Below, piece after piece: positions 26,480 through 38,726 of a stretch of 64,000 nt of DNA (position 1 is its first letter; each line of letters opens with the position of its first letter). The stretch covers positions 4,936,501-5,000,500 of the forward strand of contig JAYKKI010000023.1 of the NCBI GenBank assembly GCA_039881145.1, read 5' to 3'. The stretch is from Druceiella hillmani. Taxonomy: Eukaryota > Arthropoda > Insecta > Lepidoptera > Hepialidae. The position numbers were made by a program, and so were the translations under genes. Under the pieces are notes generated by a model. It saw only the letters and a program-made list of their open reading frames with translations. It searched no databases and was not told the DNA's origin.

Positions 26480-26985
26480 AGTTTGCTAGAAATGGTATAA
26501 AACCACACCATAGCAATTATATACGCTGACAAAGGTTGTGTAGAACTAACATCGTCCGTAGATAACTCCATTAATTTGAATGTTCAGGTCTGACATGAAA
26601 TTTGCTATAAATGGTTTCACACCGCGCCATAAGTTCTATACACTGACAAATGTAGTGTAGAACGAACGTTATCCTTGGCTAACATTTCAAATCTGAACTA
26701 TCAAGTCATAAATTTTAATATTTGTTACAAAAGGTTTCATATTGCGCTATAAGTTCTACGCACCGACAAAGCTTGTGTAGAACAAACGTCATCTGCGGTT
26801 AATTTTTCCATTTAGAATGTTCAGTTTATTGTTTACACGATATGCTAAGATTTAATATGAAATCTGCAACAAGTACTTTCACGTAAGAAGTTTTATTTCA
26901 ATTAAAAAAAATCTCTGACGACATACTCAGGTTTAACATGAAATTTGCAACAAATACTTTCACGTAAGAGGTTCTATTTCAGTTA
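26480..26985 (+). repeat. Two adjoining imperfect tandem repeats
   Basis: Three copies of a unit of about 115-125 bp (26480-26830) share 'atggtttcacaccgcgccat', 'aagttctatacactgacaaa' and 'gtgtagaac' followed by 'aacg/catc'. Directly after them, two copies of a unit of about 75 bp (26857-26985) share 'atgaaatttgcaacaaatac' and 'tttcacgtaagaggtt'. The phrase 'catgaaatttgc' occurs in both sets, so the second set may derive from the first. Confidence 0.85.
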
Positions 26986-28320
26986 AAATAAAATCACGAA
27001 TATGTAACAAAAATTTATTTTTAAAAACTACAAATTGTGATCACTTTCGTTTTCTTCATTGTAACTTATTATACAGCCAAATCTTGTTATTCGGAGTAAC
27101 ATGTTTTAATAAGGCAAATGAATTACTGGTGAATAGAATGCCCATAAAGGACGGATCAGCGTTTCGTGTCTAGTCGTCAATGTTTATCAAGTCTCGTGTC
27201 CATTCGTGTATATTATTTCGTTACACGAGAAAACTTTGCTTTCGAAATCAATTTCATAAAAACGTTTTCTTTATAAGGATTTCCGTTACAACCCGGCTAG
27301 TAAGTGACGATGTCAATAACGTCAGTTTCCATTTATAACTTCATTACCTTCTTGTGCCATTACGTTAAATTTGTCCTAGATGTTGAATTTCATTTAAATT
27401 AATGTAATTATCAAGCAATCCGAATCTAAGTTTGATATTTAATATTGACGTTCCATTTGAATTACTGCAGCTAGTTAGTAATCACGATGGAAAGATTTTA
27501 GACTTACTGGCTCATAGTTTAATTATTAATATACTTACGAACCAAATTTAGGGCTTTGAAAGACAATATCCTAATATATAGAAGGGAAATGTATCAAAGT
27601 TTATCATTCACGTTTGATAGATTTAAAAAAAAATAGATAGAATTTAAATAGTTCATTTAGTCATTCATTATATTTATTATTTACTGCATCGTTTTGTTAA
27701 AGTCAACTGGATTAATTTAATCAAATATACTTTACACAAAACAAGTTAAATTTGCTCTGAATTCTTTATAAACAAATACTACGAGAAAAAATTATTAAAT
27801 AAGGAAACAGAAGTGACTTATGCTATCAAAGCGGCACTGGACAAAAATTAAATTTAAATTAATATACCCGCAAGAAAAATTAATATTATTTTCTAAACTG
27901 AAAGATAACTAAAGCCTCTAAAGATAAACGAACCATGCTTTAATTACTATCTTAAATATAAACACAAAGAGAAAATTAAAAATATGAGGTTTGGCTCATG
28001 TAACGATTATGTACGAATGGTATTTTCCGGTAATGCTAAAGAGAGATGAAAAGGTTTATTGATATTATTACAAAAAAGTAAACTTTCATCGGAAAAGATA
28101 TCCGAGAGTAAAAAGTGGAAGAATTTTAAAAATACATTTTATTTACCTTGTAAAAATCTGAGAAAAATTATATGTAAAGTAAGAAGTATGTGATAAAAGG
28201 AGAAAAGCTTTTAAATTAATATAGGCAAGGAAAGATTATTTGATGGTATTGGAAACGTGGAAATTTGAGAAAAAAAGTGATTCGAGAATAAAATGTCGAA
28301 GAACACTAAAGATAACTAAT
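26986..28320. other. Intronic sequence, nothing recognised
   Basis: AT-rich sequence with no recognisable gene, array or transposon domain. Confidence 0.5.
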
Positions 28321-28505
28321 GGTAATGTTAAATATATAACAGCGAAAGACTGAGAATGGTAATGTTAAACATATAACAGCGAAAGACTGAGAATGGTAAT
28401 GTTAAACATATAACAGCGAAAAACTGAGAATGGTAATGTCAAACATATAACAGCGAAAGACTGAGAATGGTAATGTTAAACATATAACAGCGTAAGACTG
28501 AGAAA
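28321..28505 (+). repeat. Minisatellite, 37-bp unit, exactly five copies
   Basis: Units begin 'ggtaatgttaaacatataac' at 28321, 28358, 28395, 28432 and 28469 and continue 'agcgaaagactgagaat'. The copies differ at only a few positions, making this one of the more recent arrays. A diverged relative of the unit appears near 28678-28700 ('atgttgaacatccgatagcg'). Confidence 0.95.
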
Positions 28506-30271
28506 ATAGTGTATGGAGTAAGTAAGAGTGATAAAAGAAAGAAATTCTTGTAACTAATACAGAAAAGTTAACAACGTTAGGGATAAATTATATGGTAGTA
28601 TTAAAAAAGCGGACATTCTATAAAAAACAGATATTCGAGAATATAATGTGGAAGAATTCTAAAGCTAAAAAGAGATAATGTTGAACATCCGATAGCGAAG
28701 ACTCAGAAAAATTGTATGTAAAGTAATTAGTACGTGATAAAAGGACAAATTCTCGTAACTACTGAGCAGATATGAGTATATCAGTTTATGAGAAAACTAA
28801 AAGGCCACAACTAAGCACAATGTTATGTGATAGCGAGTGTAAACGCCAAATGGCGAGTATAAACAAAATCAAAACTTTAATTATGAGGATGACATAAACT
28901 TTTCAATGTAAATACGATTTGATAACCTGTAACCTTCTCCTGTTCGACATAAAACACTATTTTGCTTTCTTCCTAGTCATAACAAACGAAATCAAGATGA
29001 TGTGGAATTAACTTTTACTAAAAATTTTGCTGTATTTTGTGTCAGAATGAAACTTATAATAAAACTTATAGCCATAATCATGAATCTTATGTTACCTCTT
29101 GTAGAGTTCAGGTTAATATTAAATCATAAAATAGCGTAACAGTAAAAAAATAAATATATTAGAAAACAAATAATGGGAAAGAATAAAACTCGATCAATTA
29201 GAACTCAATGAATAAAAAAAAATATTTTTCCCAATTTTTCTAAAATTTGTAACAAACGCCACTTTTTTGATAGCATAAGATCGCAAATAAAATATACATA
29301 TGTAACTACTTAAACATTTAAATAATGCAACCATAAAATATTAGAGGGACCTACATTATAACTCCCTGGTCACGTATCGATATAAAAGCAAGCGTTGAAC
29401 CATGAGCAACCTATTCGTATAAGAGGCATAAGCGGTTGATAATGACGTATTATACGTAATAGTGGTATAAACAATAAATTAGTAGCAATAAATCAGTTAC
29501 TAACCGTCAATCAATGGTAAAGTTTCTTTTTTAATTTCGTTTATCCATTTAATTACATGGAGCATCGTAAAAGTTTGGTAAATTATACCTTTACAAGGTT
29601 TCACCTTTAAATTTCGCTATCGACCGAAAGCGAAACGAGACCGAATACTCAGTTTCATTTTCGGTCAAAGTTGATAAATGCGGTGTCGGTCACACGAAAC
29701 AATTTACTCAATTTACTACCTCTCAACCCTCGAACATGTCTCCGATGCGCAAAAAGCGACACAATTGTTTATTATTAATAAATTACGTCTGCAACGTAAG
29801 TAATTTCGACAAAACAATAATCATTTTGCCCATGTACCGCTGCCAACCTTGGCTTGGATTCCCGAAGTGCCTACCCATAATGGTTCGATATCGACGTAAG
29901 CAATTTAGTTATAGCGTATATAGGCTGTTTTTTTTGTCAAGAACGGTTCCAACGAAACGGTGCTCGAAAGAACACGGAAATTACTTGCATTCTTGATGTA
30001 TTCAAAACAGCACCAGACTGCTCTGTTACCGATTTTATTGATTTGCCAAAAAGAGAACTGAGTGAGAAGAGTAGTTTGGTTGATAAGCTCATTGTATTCT
30101 TGTTTTGTATGCTTCACTAAATTTGTAATGAACTAAGCATTCTAGTAAATATTTACCATTTTAAAATCAATCTACTTTTGTAAACTATACAATTTTACAC
30201 TAAAGTCAGTTAAGGAATCTACATCGTCAAAAATAAATTTTATCTATCCTTCTGTGATCTTTCCTATTTAA
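28506..30271. other. Intronic sequence, nothing recognised
   Basis: AT-rich sequence. Near 29784-29910 a motif of the form 'cRacgtaag(t/c)aattt' occurs twice. The open frame at 29736-29996 that spans it does not resemble CR1 or any other domain I know. Confidence 0.45.
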
Positions 30272-30319
30272 TAGTTTATACCCTCTAGCAACACTAATGT
30301 TGCTAGAGGGTATAAACTA
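30272..30319. repeat. Perfect hairpin, 22-bp arms, 4-nt loop
   Basis: Arms at 30272-30293 and 30298-30319 are exact reverse complements ('tagtttataccctctagc' plus 'aaca' and its partner). The loop is 'ctaa'. The flanks are not related to other hairpins in the window. Confidence 0.95.
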
Positions 30320-31408
30320 ATATATTAAACTAATATATTCTTCTGTACGCTAAACCAATCACTCTTTTTTAAATATTTTCCATGTCCAGGATTCACTCTG
30401 TATTAGTTTTATTATATGTTTGCTATTTGCGAAATGGCGTGGTTTTCTTACAGTTAGATATAGAGATGTCTAACGTATTAAATGAAAAACCGATATATGT
30501 TTATATTTGTTAAATAGAAGAAGAAACAACAAATAAGATGTGATAAGGTAAAAAACAGCATTATATCTGAAAAGTAATAATTTACAAACGTTGTTCTATA
30601 TTTATTTTATCCGTCATTGAAAGGAGTTATTTAATGGCCGTTTCTATTAAAAAACTGTTTTATTTCTTTGGCTTAGATTGCACTTCCTCGCTTTTTGTGA
30701 AGTGATGTAAACAAATAAATTCCTTAATTATTTAGTGGTATCTCCTATCGTTTCTTTCATTTTTGTCTTATATTCTGTCTTTTCTCTCCTTTCTGGCATA
30801 CATCATTTATTAATAAGTATTACAGGCCGTTGTTCTATCTTCAGTTTTGTAAAACGTTAAAATTAAATTAACTTTTCTAAATCAGGACATATTCATTATA
30901 CACAAATAGGGAATAGGGTTGCTGTGCGTAATGAAAAGTTTTTATTAAAACAAAAATGATTATGGATTTATGATCCTTCTAAACTATTTTCGGCAAATCT
31001 TTAAAAAAAAAAAGAAGAGTTCTTTTCCTTCTAAAGTAAACTGATCATTTTCAATCCACGAGCTGTCTCTTGTTTCAAGGTAATTTTCAATTTGCGATCT
31101 CAGTTTTGGTACCATTTTGAAAATACTTATTTTCTAGTTTTGGCTTGAAATTATTTCAATATGTATAAATAATTAATTAAAAAACAAAATAAAAAAGAAT
31201 TCTTAAAATTAATACACAAATTCCTTTCCGTGTCGATGCTTTTTCGCAAATTAAAATCTTGAATTATCAACTTTGTATATCGACGATAAACCGACGTTCA
31301 AAAATCGGCGATCACTAATCATATTTAATGTAATATCAATAGAGTATCTCCTTTTGTTGTTCCCGAATAATGAGATCATAGTGTAATAAATAATTAAAAT
31401 GAATCGAT
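30320..31408. other. Intronic sequence, nothing recognised
   Basis: AT-rich sequence without recognisable features. Confidence 0.5.
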
Positions 31409-31477
31409 TAATGAGGTTTCTAATGATTAAACATTTCATAATCGAATAGAAATGTTTAATCATTAGAAACCTCATTA
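31409..31477. repeat. Perfect hairpin, 29-bp arms, 11-nt loop
   Basis: Arms at 31409-31437 and 31449-31477 are exact reverse complements, beginning 'taatgaggtttctaatgatt'. The loop is 'ataatcgaata'. It directly abuts the GC-richer patch at 31478-31620. Confidence 0.95.
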
Positions 31478-31625
31478 TGGTGTCCATCGAGCGCAATCGA
31501 GCACCCCATATTGACGGGAATATCGGGAGATGACGCCATCTGGACAGATCACGTGGCCGTGAAGAATGCCATTTACCAGAAGCAGGTCTACGTGATCGGC
31601 TTCGCAATGAGCCTGCCTCTTATTG
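31478..31625. other. GC-richer patch of unknown origin
   Basis: About 140 bp with coding-like composition, including 'catctggacagatcacgtgg' and 'cagaagcaggtctacgtgat'. A minus-strand open frame crosses it (31251-31607), but only its GC-rich portion could be protein-like and I recognise no family. It may be a fragment of a mobile element or retrocopy. Confidence 0.25.
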
Positions 31626-33449
31626 AATTACGCCTGATTTAGCCATAAAAGTGTAGCTGTCAGTGACGCACCGAGCGTTTTTTGGTAGGTGATGTCAGGT
31701 GAATTTATAGTTTTTTGCTATCACATAAATTTTCGTAAATTTTGATTGGGTAAGAGTATAAGGAACGCGACGGGGGATAATTGCAGAGTGACAGCAGGAA
31801 ACTGAATTGCTATTTGATTTTCAAATGCGAGTTTTATAAAACTTGTTGAACTGAGAGTCAACAAGTTGTTTTTTTATTCTCGCCAAAAAGTGGCATTTAG
31901 CATACTGTAGACCTTGATATGTTTCTCTGGTTTTTCGTTGTTCATTTAAGTACTTATTCGTAAGTCTTCATATATCCTTATCTAAAGTATCTTAATAGGA
32001 TATAATTATATTTTATTTGACATGCGATACTATTTATGGATTTAAAAAAAAATCGTGTATTTAATTTACCTTAAATTTCTTTATGAACATTTTTGAGTGT
32101 TGGCTATTACGATATGGGTTGATGTTTTATTACATATTACTATCCCGAATTTCAAGTTTCAATATTAAATGGTGATAATTCAATGAAAATGGTCGTGACA
32201 GACGACAAACTTAATGATCTTATAAAGGTCTCATTTTTTCTTTTAAGATACGGAATCGTAAGAATGTTTGATGTAATGTAATTTATAAATTACAAATATG
32301 TTAGTAATCATATTATAATTTATACATTACAGTGTATATTTATACAATTTCTATATAGCAAAAAAAACAGACTTGCAAATTACGAGTGTACCGATTTGCT
32401 AATACAGTACTACTTGCTAATACAGTAATAAAAATGTCTCATGTCTTAAGTGTAGTGGAAAATTTTGTCATCCATCCTATTAATAATCATCGCTACTCTC
32501 ATGTCATGAAATGCACCTTTCTTGAGATAATAATCCATCTCCTGAGATAATGTCTCTTGAGATAATATCTATTGAGATAATAATCCATTAAATAACAAGC
32601 AATTTTTTTGCTTGATATCATGAATATATTTCTTAAAGCCAAAGCAAACGTAAGTTTGAAGACTTTTCCATTTAGAAAGGAAGTAAAAAAGTAATTTTGT
32701 GAAGAAGTGGATATTGGCTTTAATTAAGTTAATAGTAAAAACACACCTTGGCTAATATTACTTGATTTAACTTGTCAATAAGTTTCCCTCAGACGACTAA
32801 CAATTATGAAGTAGGGTTTCGCCGCGTCATTAAATTTTTATTGTAATTATTGTGAATATAATGTGGAAATCGTTTAGAGACTTCATTTGTGATAACCGGT
32901 GACAATGTTACCATATCGAAAATGTAACGTGGGTCATAATGATGCTGCTTGTTGAGCTTTAAAATAAGTTGGATTGAAAAAATGATGGAAACAAATCGAG
33001 GCAGACTTAAAAAAACGAAGCTTGACTTATATAAAGCAAATATTGTAGCTTCTGACTGGTAGAAATGGACAGAAGCAGTAGAAAGCGCTCGTGCACCTAC
33101 GGTATCTACAGCAGCATAGTGGCTTCAAAGTCGCTCTCAGCCGAGTACCAGCAAGTGTTCATTCATTAATTTAAGGTATTTTTTTCATTCCATGCAGAAA
33201 TTTTAAGTAAGAATATAACTAGCACTAAAAATCAGGGTCAAGAAAAATCTATAGCCTAACTACACATATGGATAGGGTTTTCACGTTTCGATGGTGATAT
33301 GACCTTGTAAAAGATGTTATGCATGAGGAACCACTGACGTTATTTGGCAAATTTATTTTGAAGTGCACTGATCAAAGAATGCGACATAAATTTCGCTTGA
33401 CGTGTCGATATAGTGTTAAGTGTGATCAAAAAGGTTGCGTCAAGCTTTA
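31626..33449. other. Intronic sequence, little recognised
   Basis: AT-rich sequence. A small hairpin (10-bp arms, 8-nt loop) lies at 31840-31867. Around 33020-33160 one + strand frame reads a protein-like but stop-interrupted stretch ('WTEAVESARAPTVSTAA'), possibly a transposon remnant, which I cannot assign. Confidence 0.4.
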
Positions 33450-33730
33450 TAACAAATTACAGATGTGGTAGAGAAATTGTCCGGGCGACTGATGCAAAAA
33501 AAGCCTTTGTACTTCTCGCTTCGGAGATGATGCTCGGACGCGCTTCACGGAGCGGCTGCGTAGATTGAGCTAAAACTTTTATTTGCACGAGGTATCAGAT
33601 AACGTCGTCGTCACGTCTTTTACCCGACGACGCGACCGTCTAGACGGCCGTATTAGTGTGCGGTCAAAAAAATTGACAGCTTCTCAGAAGTTGGTGCTCA
33701 AAGAAAATTGTTAAAATAGTTGGCGATTCT
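33450..33730. promoter_or_regulatory. GC-richer island, candidate enhancer
   Basis: A non-repetitive block with 'gatgctcggacgcgcttcac', a CG-rich inverted motif 'cgtcgtcgtc...cgacgacg' and the perfect 12-bp palindrome 'ccgtctagacgg'. It has no recognisable coding content. Regulatory identity is inference from composition. Confidence 0.22.
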
Positions 33731-34200
33731 CGGTAACGGGACGTCCGGAAAGATGTGATGTCGTTTTCTCGGAAGAAAATGCTAGTGTTATGTTATAAAT
33801 GAGTTTGAGTGTTGCGTAGTGGAGGTGTTGCAATTTTACTCTGTGGACGTATTTATATTTCTATACCATAATTTTATGTCATTTCTTACTTAAGTGGTAA
33901 TGACGTAATGTATGCAATTTAATATTATTTAATTTAGTATAGTAATATTTTGATTATTTTAATCTGTTCATTCATATAGTTTATTTATTGTATAAATCGC
34001 TACTCTAATTTCAGAGCATAACCCAGTATTGGACGTATATGTGTACAAGGAGATATAGAAGTATACGATACCTAGATTTTCTTTTTACTTTCATCAAAAA
34101 CTAGAAAGTATTAAGTTAGCATCCAATAGAAGGGTTCATTAAAATAGAGAATAAGGATGTTCAGGTCAAAATGATAGTGGATAAGTTCGAACCATCGATA

Positions 34201-34238
34201 TATACACGCTCACAACTATGGAGTTGTGAGCGTGTATA
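34201..34238. repeat. Perfect hairpin, 17-bp arms, 4-nt loop
   Basis: Arms 'tatacacgctcacaact' (34201-34217) and its exact reverse complement (34222-34238) flank the loop 'atgg'. It lies about 50 bp upstream of the reverse transcriptase fragment, so it could mark a junction made when that element inserted or was truncated. Confidence 0.95.
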
Positions 34239-34285
34239 GCTCGATCTCGTGCATGTAGGTATCAAGGTACGTAATACGTATATAT

Positions 34286-34852
34286 TTTAGACAAATCCTT
34301 GAAAAAACCAAGGAATATGGAATTGATACCTGCCTCCTTTTTGTAGATTTCAAAGCAGCGTATGATTACATTAACAGAAAGAAACTTTTTGAGGCGATGT
34401 GTGAATTCAGTATCCCACCAAAACCAACCAATCTTGTCAGAATGACTTTACGAAGTATTAAATGTAGAGTTAAGTTTATGTCCGATGTTTCAGATGTATT
34501 CTACACAGAGAGAGATCTCAGACAGCGAGACTCTCTGTCTTGCATCTTATTTAACATTGCCCTTGAAAAAGTTATAAGACACTCGGGGATTAACACCAAA
34601 AATACAATTCTGCAAAGATCTGCACAATTGCTGGCCTACGCTGATGACATTGATATAGTTGGGCGAACCAAAAAATATATTATGGAGACGTTTATTGCCC
34701 TTGAAACTACTGCTAGAAATATTGGCTTAGCAGTAAATGAAGAAAAAACAAAATTTTTGGTAGTGAGTTCTAGAGTCGCAATAACATTCAATCGCCTAAG
34801 CGAACGGTTCACAAAATATTATGGGGCGTTAATTTATCTTAAACTTCTGTAA
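34286..34852 (+). pseudogene. Non-LTR retrotransposon reverse transcriptase fragment
   Basis: The + strand frame is open from about 34259 to the stop near 34852. It contains ordered reverse transcriptase motifs: FVDFKAAYD (motif A), LRQRDSLSCILFNIALEKVI (motif B region), LAYADDIDIVGRT (motif C, catalytic YADD) and GLAVNEEKTKFLVVSS (motif D). The usual glycine of the 'LRQGD' block is arginine here, which suggests decay. Homology starts just before motif A and fades after 'FLVVSS', so both the endonuclease half and the 3' half are gone. The frame opens upstream of its first ATG, as expected for a truncated fossil. The exact LINE clade cannot be named by eye. It lies in sense orientation within the sog intron. 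Confidence 0.88.
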
Positions 34853-36254
34853 AAACTTAACCAATGTCTTTTTCTTCTCGCGCATAATGTCGTTTTTTTC
34901 ATAAACCGATACCAGGTTGACCTTTAATTTGGTTTAATAGCAAATACATTAGTATTAAAGACCTATACTAAACTTGTTTAAGTCGTGATGCTATATAAGA
35001 GAATGTCATATGATAAACCGTAGCACACTAATACTCACATCCCAGTTTCGTTGAATAATAGGAGCAAATATTCCATCAATATATTGTTCCGGTTTTGAGA
35101 GAATTATTAAATTCGTTTGATACTTTGAACTTGGGGCCTTTTTCGTAGTCACGGCTCAGTTAGCCTACTATTAGTACTAAAGAATTATAGAGTATAACCT
35201 ACTTTATATTTGTGGTAGTTTTTATCTTTTGATAAAACTTTCCATTACTTAAAATTTTTCTACCGCCCGTCGTACAGAAGGTATCATATTTATCGCCACT
35301 TTTATTAATTTTTAACCATAATAAAAGCTTTGCCATAATTTAACAATAACGGTTACAGTTACGTAGATGAAATCGCAGTCAGCTGTAAGATCAGAGTCAG
35401 AGATAAGAGTCAGTTTTTCGAATAAATACGTCAAACTAACTAAATATTGCGATAAAACGATCGTTTTGAAAAGTACGGTATGCAAAATAAGCACTTATCG
35501 ATTTTCCATGTATTAGGTGATCGATAAGATCTTTACATGATATTTTTAAAGATTAGTATGATAAGATGTATGGTCGAATGAGTATTGCCATCAATAAAGA
35601 AGAAAGAAAATTGAAAGTGTATTTAATAAAGCAGAAAATTTTTATTATACCGTATATTACAATATTTTTTATAGTATTATATAATTTCTGGGGATAGGAG
35701 GATTTGGGGGTGTGTAGTATATAGAATATTTTGGAAAATACTGTATCAGAGTCATATGTGGAATCATCCTGAGACTAAAATAACTTTTCAAATTTTTATC
35801 TGTCTGTTTGTATATTTGCTGAAGAGTCAGGAAAAGCTACAGGGTCGAATCTAGTGCTTGGGTTTAAGAATAGGTCTATATTATCACAGCGATTCTTCTT
35901 AAGTTCTAGTTAAGATATAAATTATTTTTTCTCTATAAAATATATTTTTGAGATATAAATGTTATTACTAGAGAAAAAATCCCCTGCGTAATAAAAAATC
36001 TATGTGAACGAAGTACAGAATAAAAACAAAAGTATCCAATAAGATTATTAAGAAAATTATATGAAATTAATCTCAAAACTCCCTAAAATATTCTTAGTAT
36101 TTTAAAAAAAAATTTAAATTGTCTTAACAATTTTTCAGCTTATGAGGGAACAAGCAGATCATACTTATCAGACTGGCAATATCCTTTTTTAAATCGTCAA
36201 TAATCAAATACTAAAAACAGAAAATAGTGAGTCTGGTCACCTTACAAGCGATCT
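34853..36254. other. Intronic sequence, nothing recognised
   Basis: AT-rich sequence after the reverse transcriptase fragment, with no tail (A-rich or otherwise) that I can tie to the element. A 9-bp inverted repeat 'cttatcgat/atcgataag' lies at about 35492-35528. Confidence 0.45.
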
Positions 36255-36480
36255 ACTTGCTGGAATCACTTTATCGACATTGTGTCGGCTTAAATCGATA
36301 AACAAGCAGGAACACAATGCTTTATGGAAAAGTGTTTTTACAACGCAATTGGTAACAAGAACCGAACACGTGCGCGCGTCGATTTTTCTCCGTAACAATA
36401 ACACGCCATACGAGCGGATTACTTGTTGGCTTATGAAGAAGTTTAATCTGAAACCGTAATAGCCTATTTGTCGCAGTTTG
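36255..36480. promoter_or_regulatory. Candidate enhancer island
   Basis: A more balanced, non-repetitive stretch including 'acattgtgtcggcttaaatc', a TTTATGG motif at 36321-36327 (the core bound by Caudal-type homeodomains) and 'cacgtgcgcgcgtcgat'. Single motif matches are weak; the call rests mainly on composition and absence of repeats. Confidence 0.25.
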
Positions 36481-37734
36481 AAGGTAGATAATGGATTAAT
36501 AAATTCAGCACATGGTCAGTGATAAATGTTTTAGTGGTTAAAGCAATAGAACCAGTGGACAATTATAGAATTTGCTGGTCCAGATTATTATTTTAGATGT
36601 AATGTTTAAATTACAAATTTAATAATGAAATGACTATAATATATATAAGATAATGAATGAAATGAGTTCCAGCCACGCAGTTTTTTGTGACGTAAAATAT
36701 TTTTTTGGTTATCCTTGTGTGGTACAAGGATCACAGTTATAATAATTTACATAAAATATTTTTTTTCGTTACAGTCGTGATGTAATAGGTGGTAAAATAG
36801 TATAAACTTGTTGTTATAATGTAAAAGGGGCACTGTTGTCTTATTTCATTTCATTTTAGACAAATTGTGGGAAAAAGCCAATTATCATTCAAAGTTTTTA
36901 AAATTTTTACTAATAATTTGCTTTTTTCACTCATTAAGGCCATTTTCTTAACCCAGAAGAATTCAATAGTTCATTGGGCAAAAACAGTTGTAATTTAGGT
37001 ACCATCACAAATCCAAAATACTTTAATTTGATAAAATTGCAAGTAACAAATAATATTTGGAAATAGTTTAAAAGAAACACTATGCACAAGCTTACATTTG
37101 TAGCTATATATCTATATGGAATCTTCACTGCGCATCTCGTAATCAACAGGTTAATTAACCTAAATCTTTTTATAGGTCCAAAATTGTCGGCGTCTTTGAC
37201 CCTAGATGCAAACAATTTTTGGTGCCAAACAAGATCTTCGAGTGATATTTCGGATTTTTGGAATAAGCATTTTTTTATCCCGTATTTATTTAAATTAATC
37301 TTTAATTTAATTTTTACAACCAATTAATAATCACTCACAAATTTTCGCAGAACATGGTTTAAAAATTGAACTAGACGAAAAATGGCGTAAGCATATAATA
37401 AAGGTAAAACTCTTGAAAAGCGTAGCATTTCTTTTTCATTTTCACTTATTTCAAGACTTTGCTTTGGAAATAATCAGTTAGCCTTATTTTCCGCTAACGT
37501 GTTGCAGTTTATATGCTCCCAGCATAGAAAAAAATTTGGAATTCTTTGAAAGTATCGCAGTATCTCAGACTTACTTTAACCCTACAATCGATTAAATTGT
37601 CCGGCATCAATTTTTTCTTATGCTTTATCATTATTTGAAAATGTTTGAACGGTTTACCGAGAATCGTCTGCCAATTGCGTACCTCGCAGGTACAAAATTG
37701 CCAGACGGCATCTTCAATAGACATACTTGGCTGG
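36481..37734. other. Intronic sequence, nothing recognised
   Basis: AT-rich sequence. Open frames on both strands overlap at about 36934-37327, one reading of 129 residues on the minus strand, but neither shows a domain, signal peptide or splice context that I recognise. Confidence 0.4.
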
Positions 37735-37960
37735 ATTTACTTTGACGCTGTCATAAATTGTGTACTTAAATTCGCCACAATCTCGGCGGTTTTGAAATGA
37801 CAGCAGATTATCGAGGTGTCATGAATCGGTTTCGAATACCCAACTTATGGGCTGCGGTCGATGCGTCCATGAGATTTATGAAAAGGGCGAGAAGGTGAAG
37901 GTTGTCTATTGTTGGACAGGTAGCGAGCTATTGGGGGAGTGAAGTCGTCAAATTAAATTT
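37735..37960. promoter_or_regulatory. Candidate enhancer island with a CAGGTAG motif
   Basis: A non-repetitive block of balanced composition containing 'ttcgccacaatctcggcggt' and a perfect CAGGTAG at 37917-37923. CAGGTAG is the heptamer bound by the zygotic genome activator Zelda in flies, and sog is an early Zelda target there. Whether this applies in the source species is inference, and a single heptamer is expected several times in 64 kb. Confidence 0.25.
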
Positions 37961-38451
37961 ATATTTATCCGATTGGTAAGATCAAAACGTTTTTCTACTG
38001 ATTTTATCGAGCCTCATTAAGCTGGATTGTTTGATCTATGTTCGATGACGGAGTTATCATGAATAAACTTTTATGTACAGTGTTATTTATAATCTTTCAA
38101 AAAGAGAACTTTTTAAGTTCAAGTATGGTAACACACAAATTTCATTCCTTAGCTTTAGGCCAGTACTTCCTAGTAATTTGCATGTAAGTAGTATAATAAT
38201 TTGCTGGTACTTCCGTGCACATTTCTGAAATATATATATCTAAAATTATGAAAAAAATATTTTTGAAACCCTTATTCTTAGCCCTTTCACACGATATCCC
38301 ACGCTGTGTATGGTATTAAAAAATACGATTACTCAATATGTATTTCATCCCCACCCCGTAAATAATTTTTTAGGCGTTTTCAGTTGAATAATGAAGTGCT
38401 TAAACATTTTCTTGGCATAGCTAGGATTTCTAATTGTTTTATTTCTCATTC

Positions 38452-38456
38452 TATAT

Positions 38457-38545
<89 letters not shown>
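38452..38545 (+). repeat. (TA)n microsatellite, longest in the window
   Basis: An almost uninterrupted TA tract of over 80 bases, preceded by 'ctatatagat'. Confidence 0.95.
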
Positions 38546-38547
<2 letters not shown>

Positions 38548-38691
38548 GGTATTTATAAACATTTAAGGATACACGGTATTTCTATTAAAATATTTACAAA
38601 AATACATTATTTAAATATATAGACTATATATCTTTCACAGGTGTTAAGACACGGTGTATATTTAAAAAAATATAAAATCTAGCATAGACCT

Positions 38692-38726
38692 ACAACGAAG
38701 TGACTCTTATAGGATCACTTCGTTGT
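38692..38726. repeat. Perfect hairpin, 12-bp arms, 11-nt loop
   Basis: 'acaacgaagtga' and 'tcacttcgttgt' flank 'ctcttatagga'. The right arm and loop belong to the interspersed repeat, and the left arm is an inverted copy of its terminal bases. Confidence 0.9.

Noticed and set aside
28321..28505. CRISPR-like array
   Set aside because: Units are directly adjacent with no unique spacers, and the genome is eukaryotic. The same holds for the 32-bp and 46-bp arrays.
29736..29996. Candidate CR1 (von Willebrand C) exon
   Set aside because: It has a few cysteines ('MYRCQPWLGFPKCLPIM') and donor-like 'gtaagc', but lacks the cysteine spacing and the W/PFG pattern of the CR1 domain.
36934..37323. 129-residue minus-strand open frame
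   Set aside because: No recognisable domain, no splice context, AT-rich codon content, and an overlapping open frame on the other strand. Probably chance.
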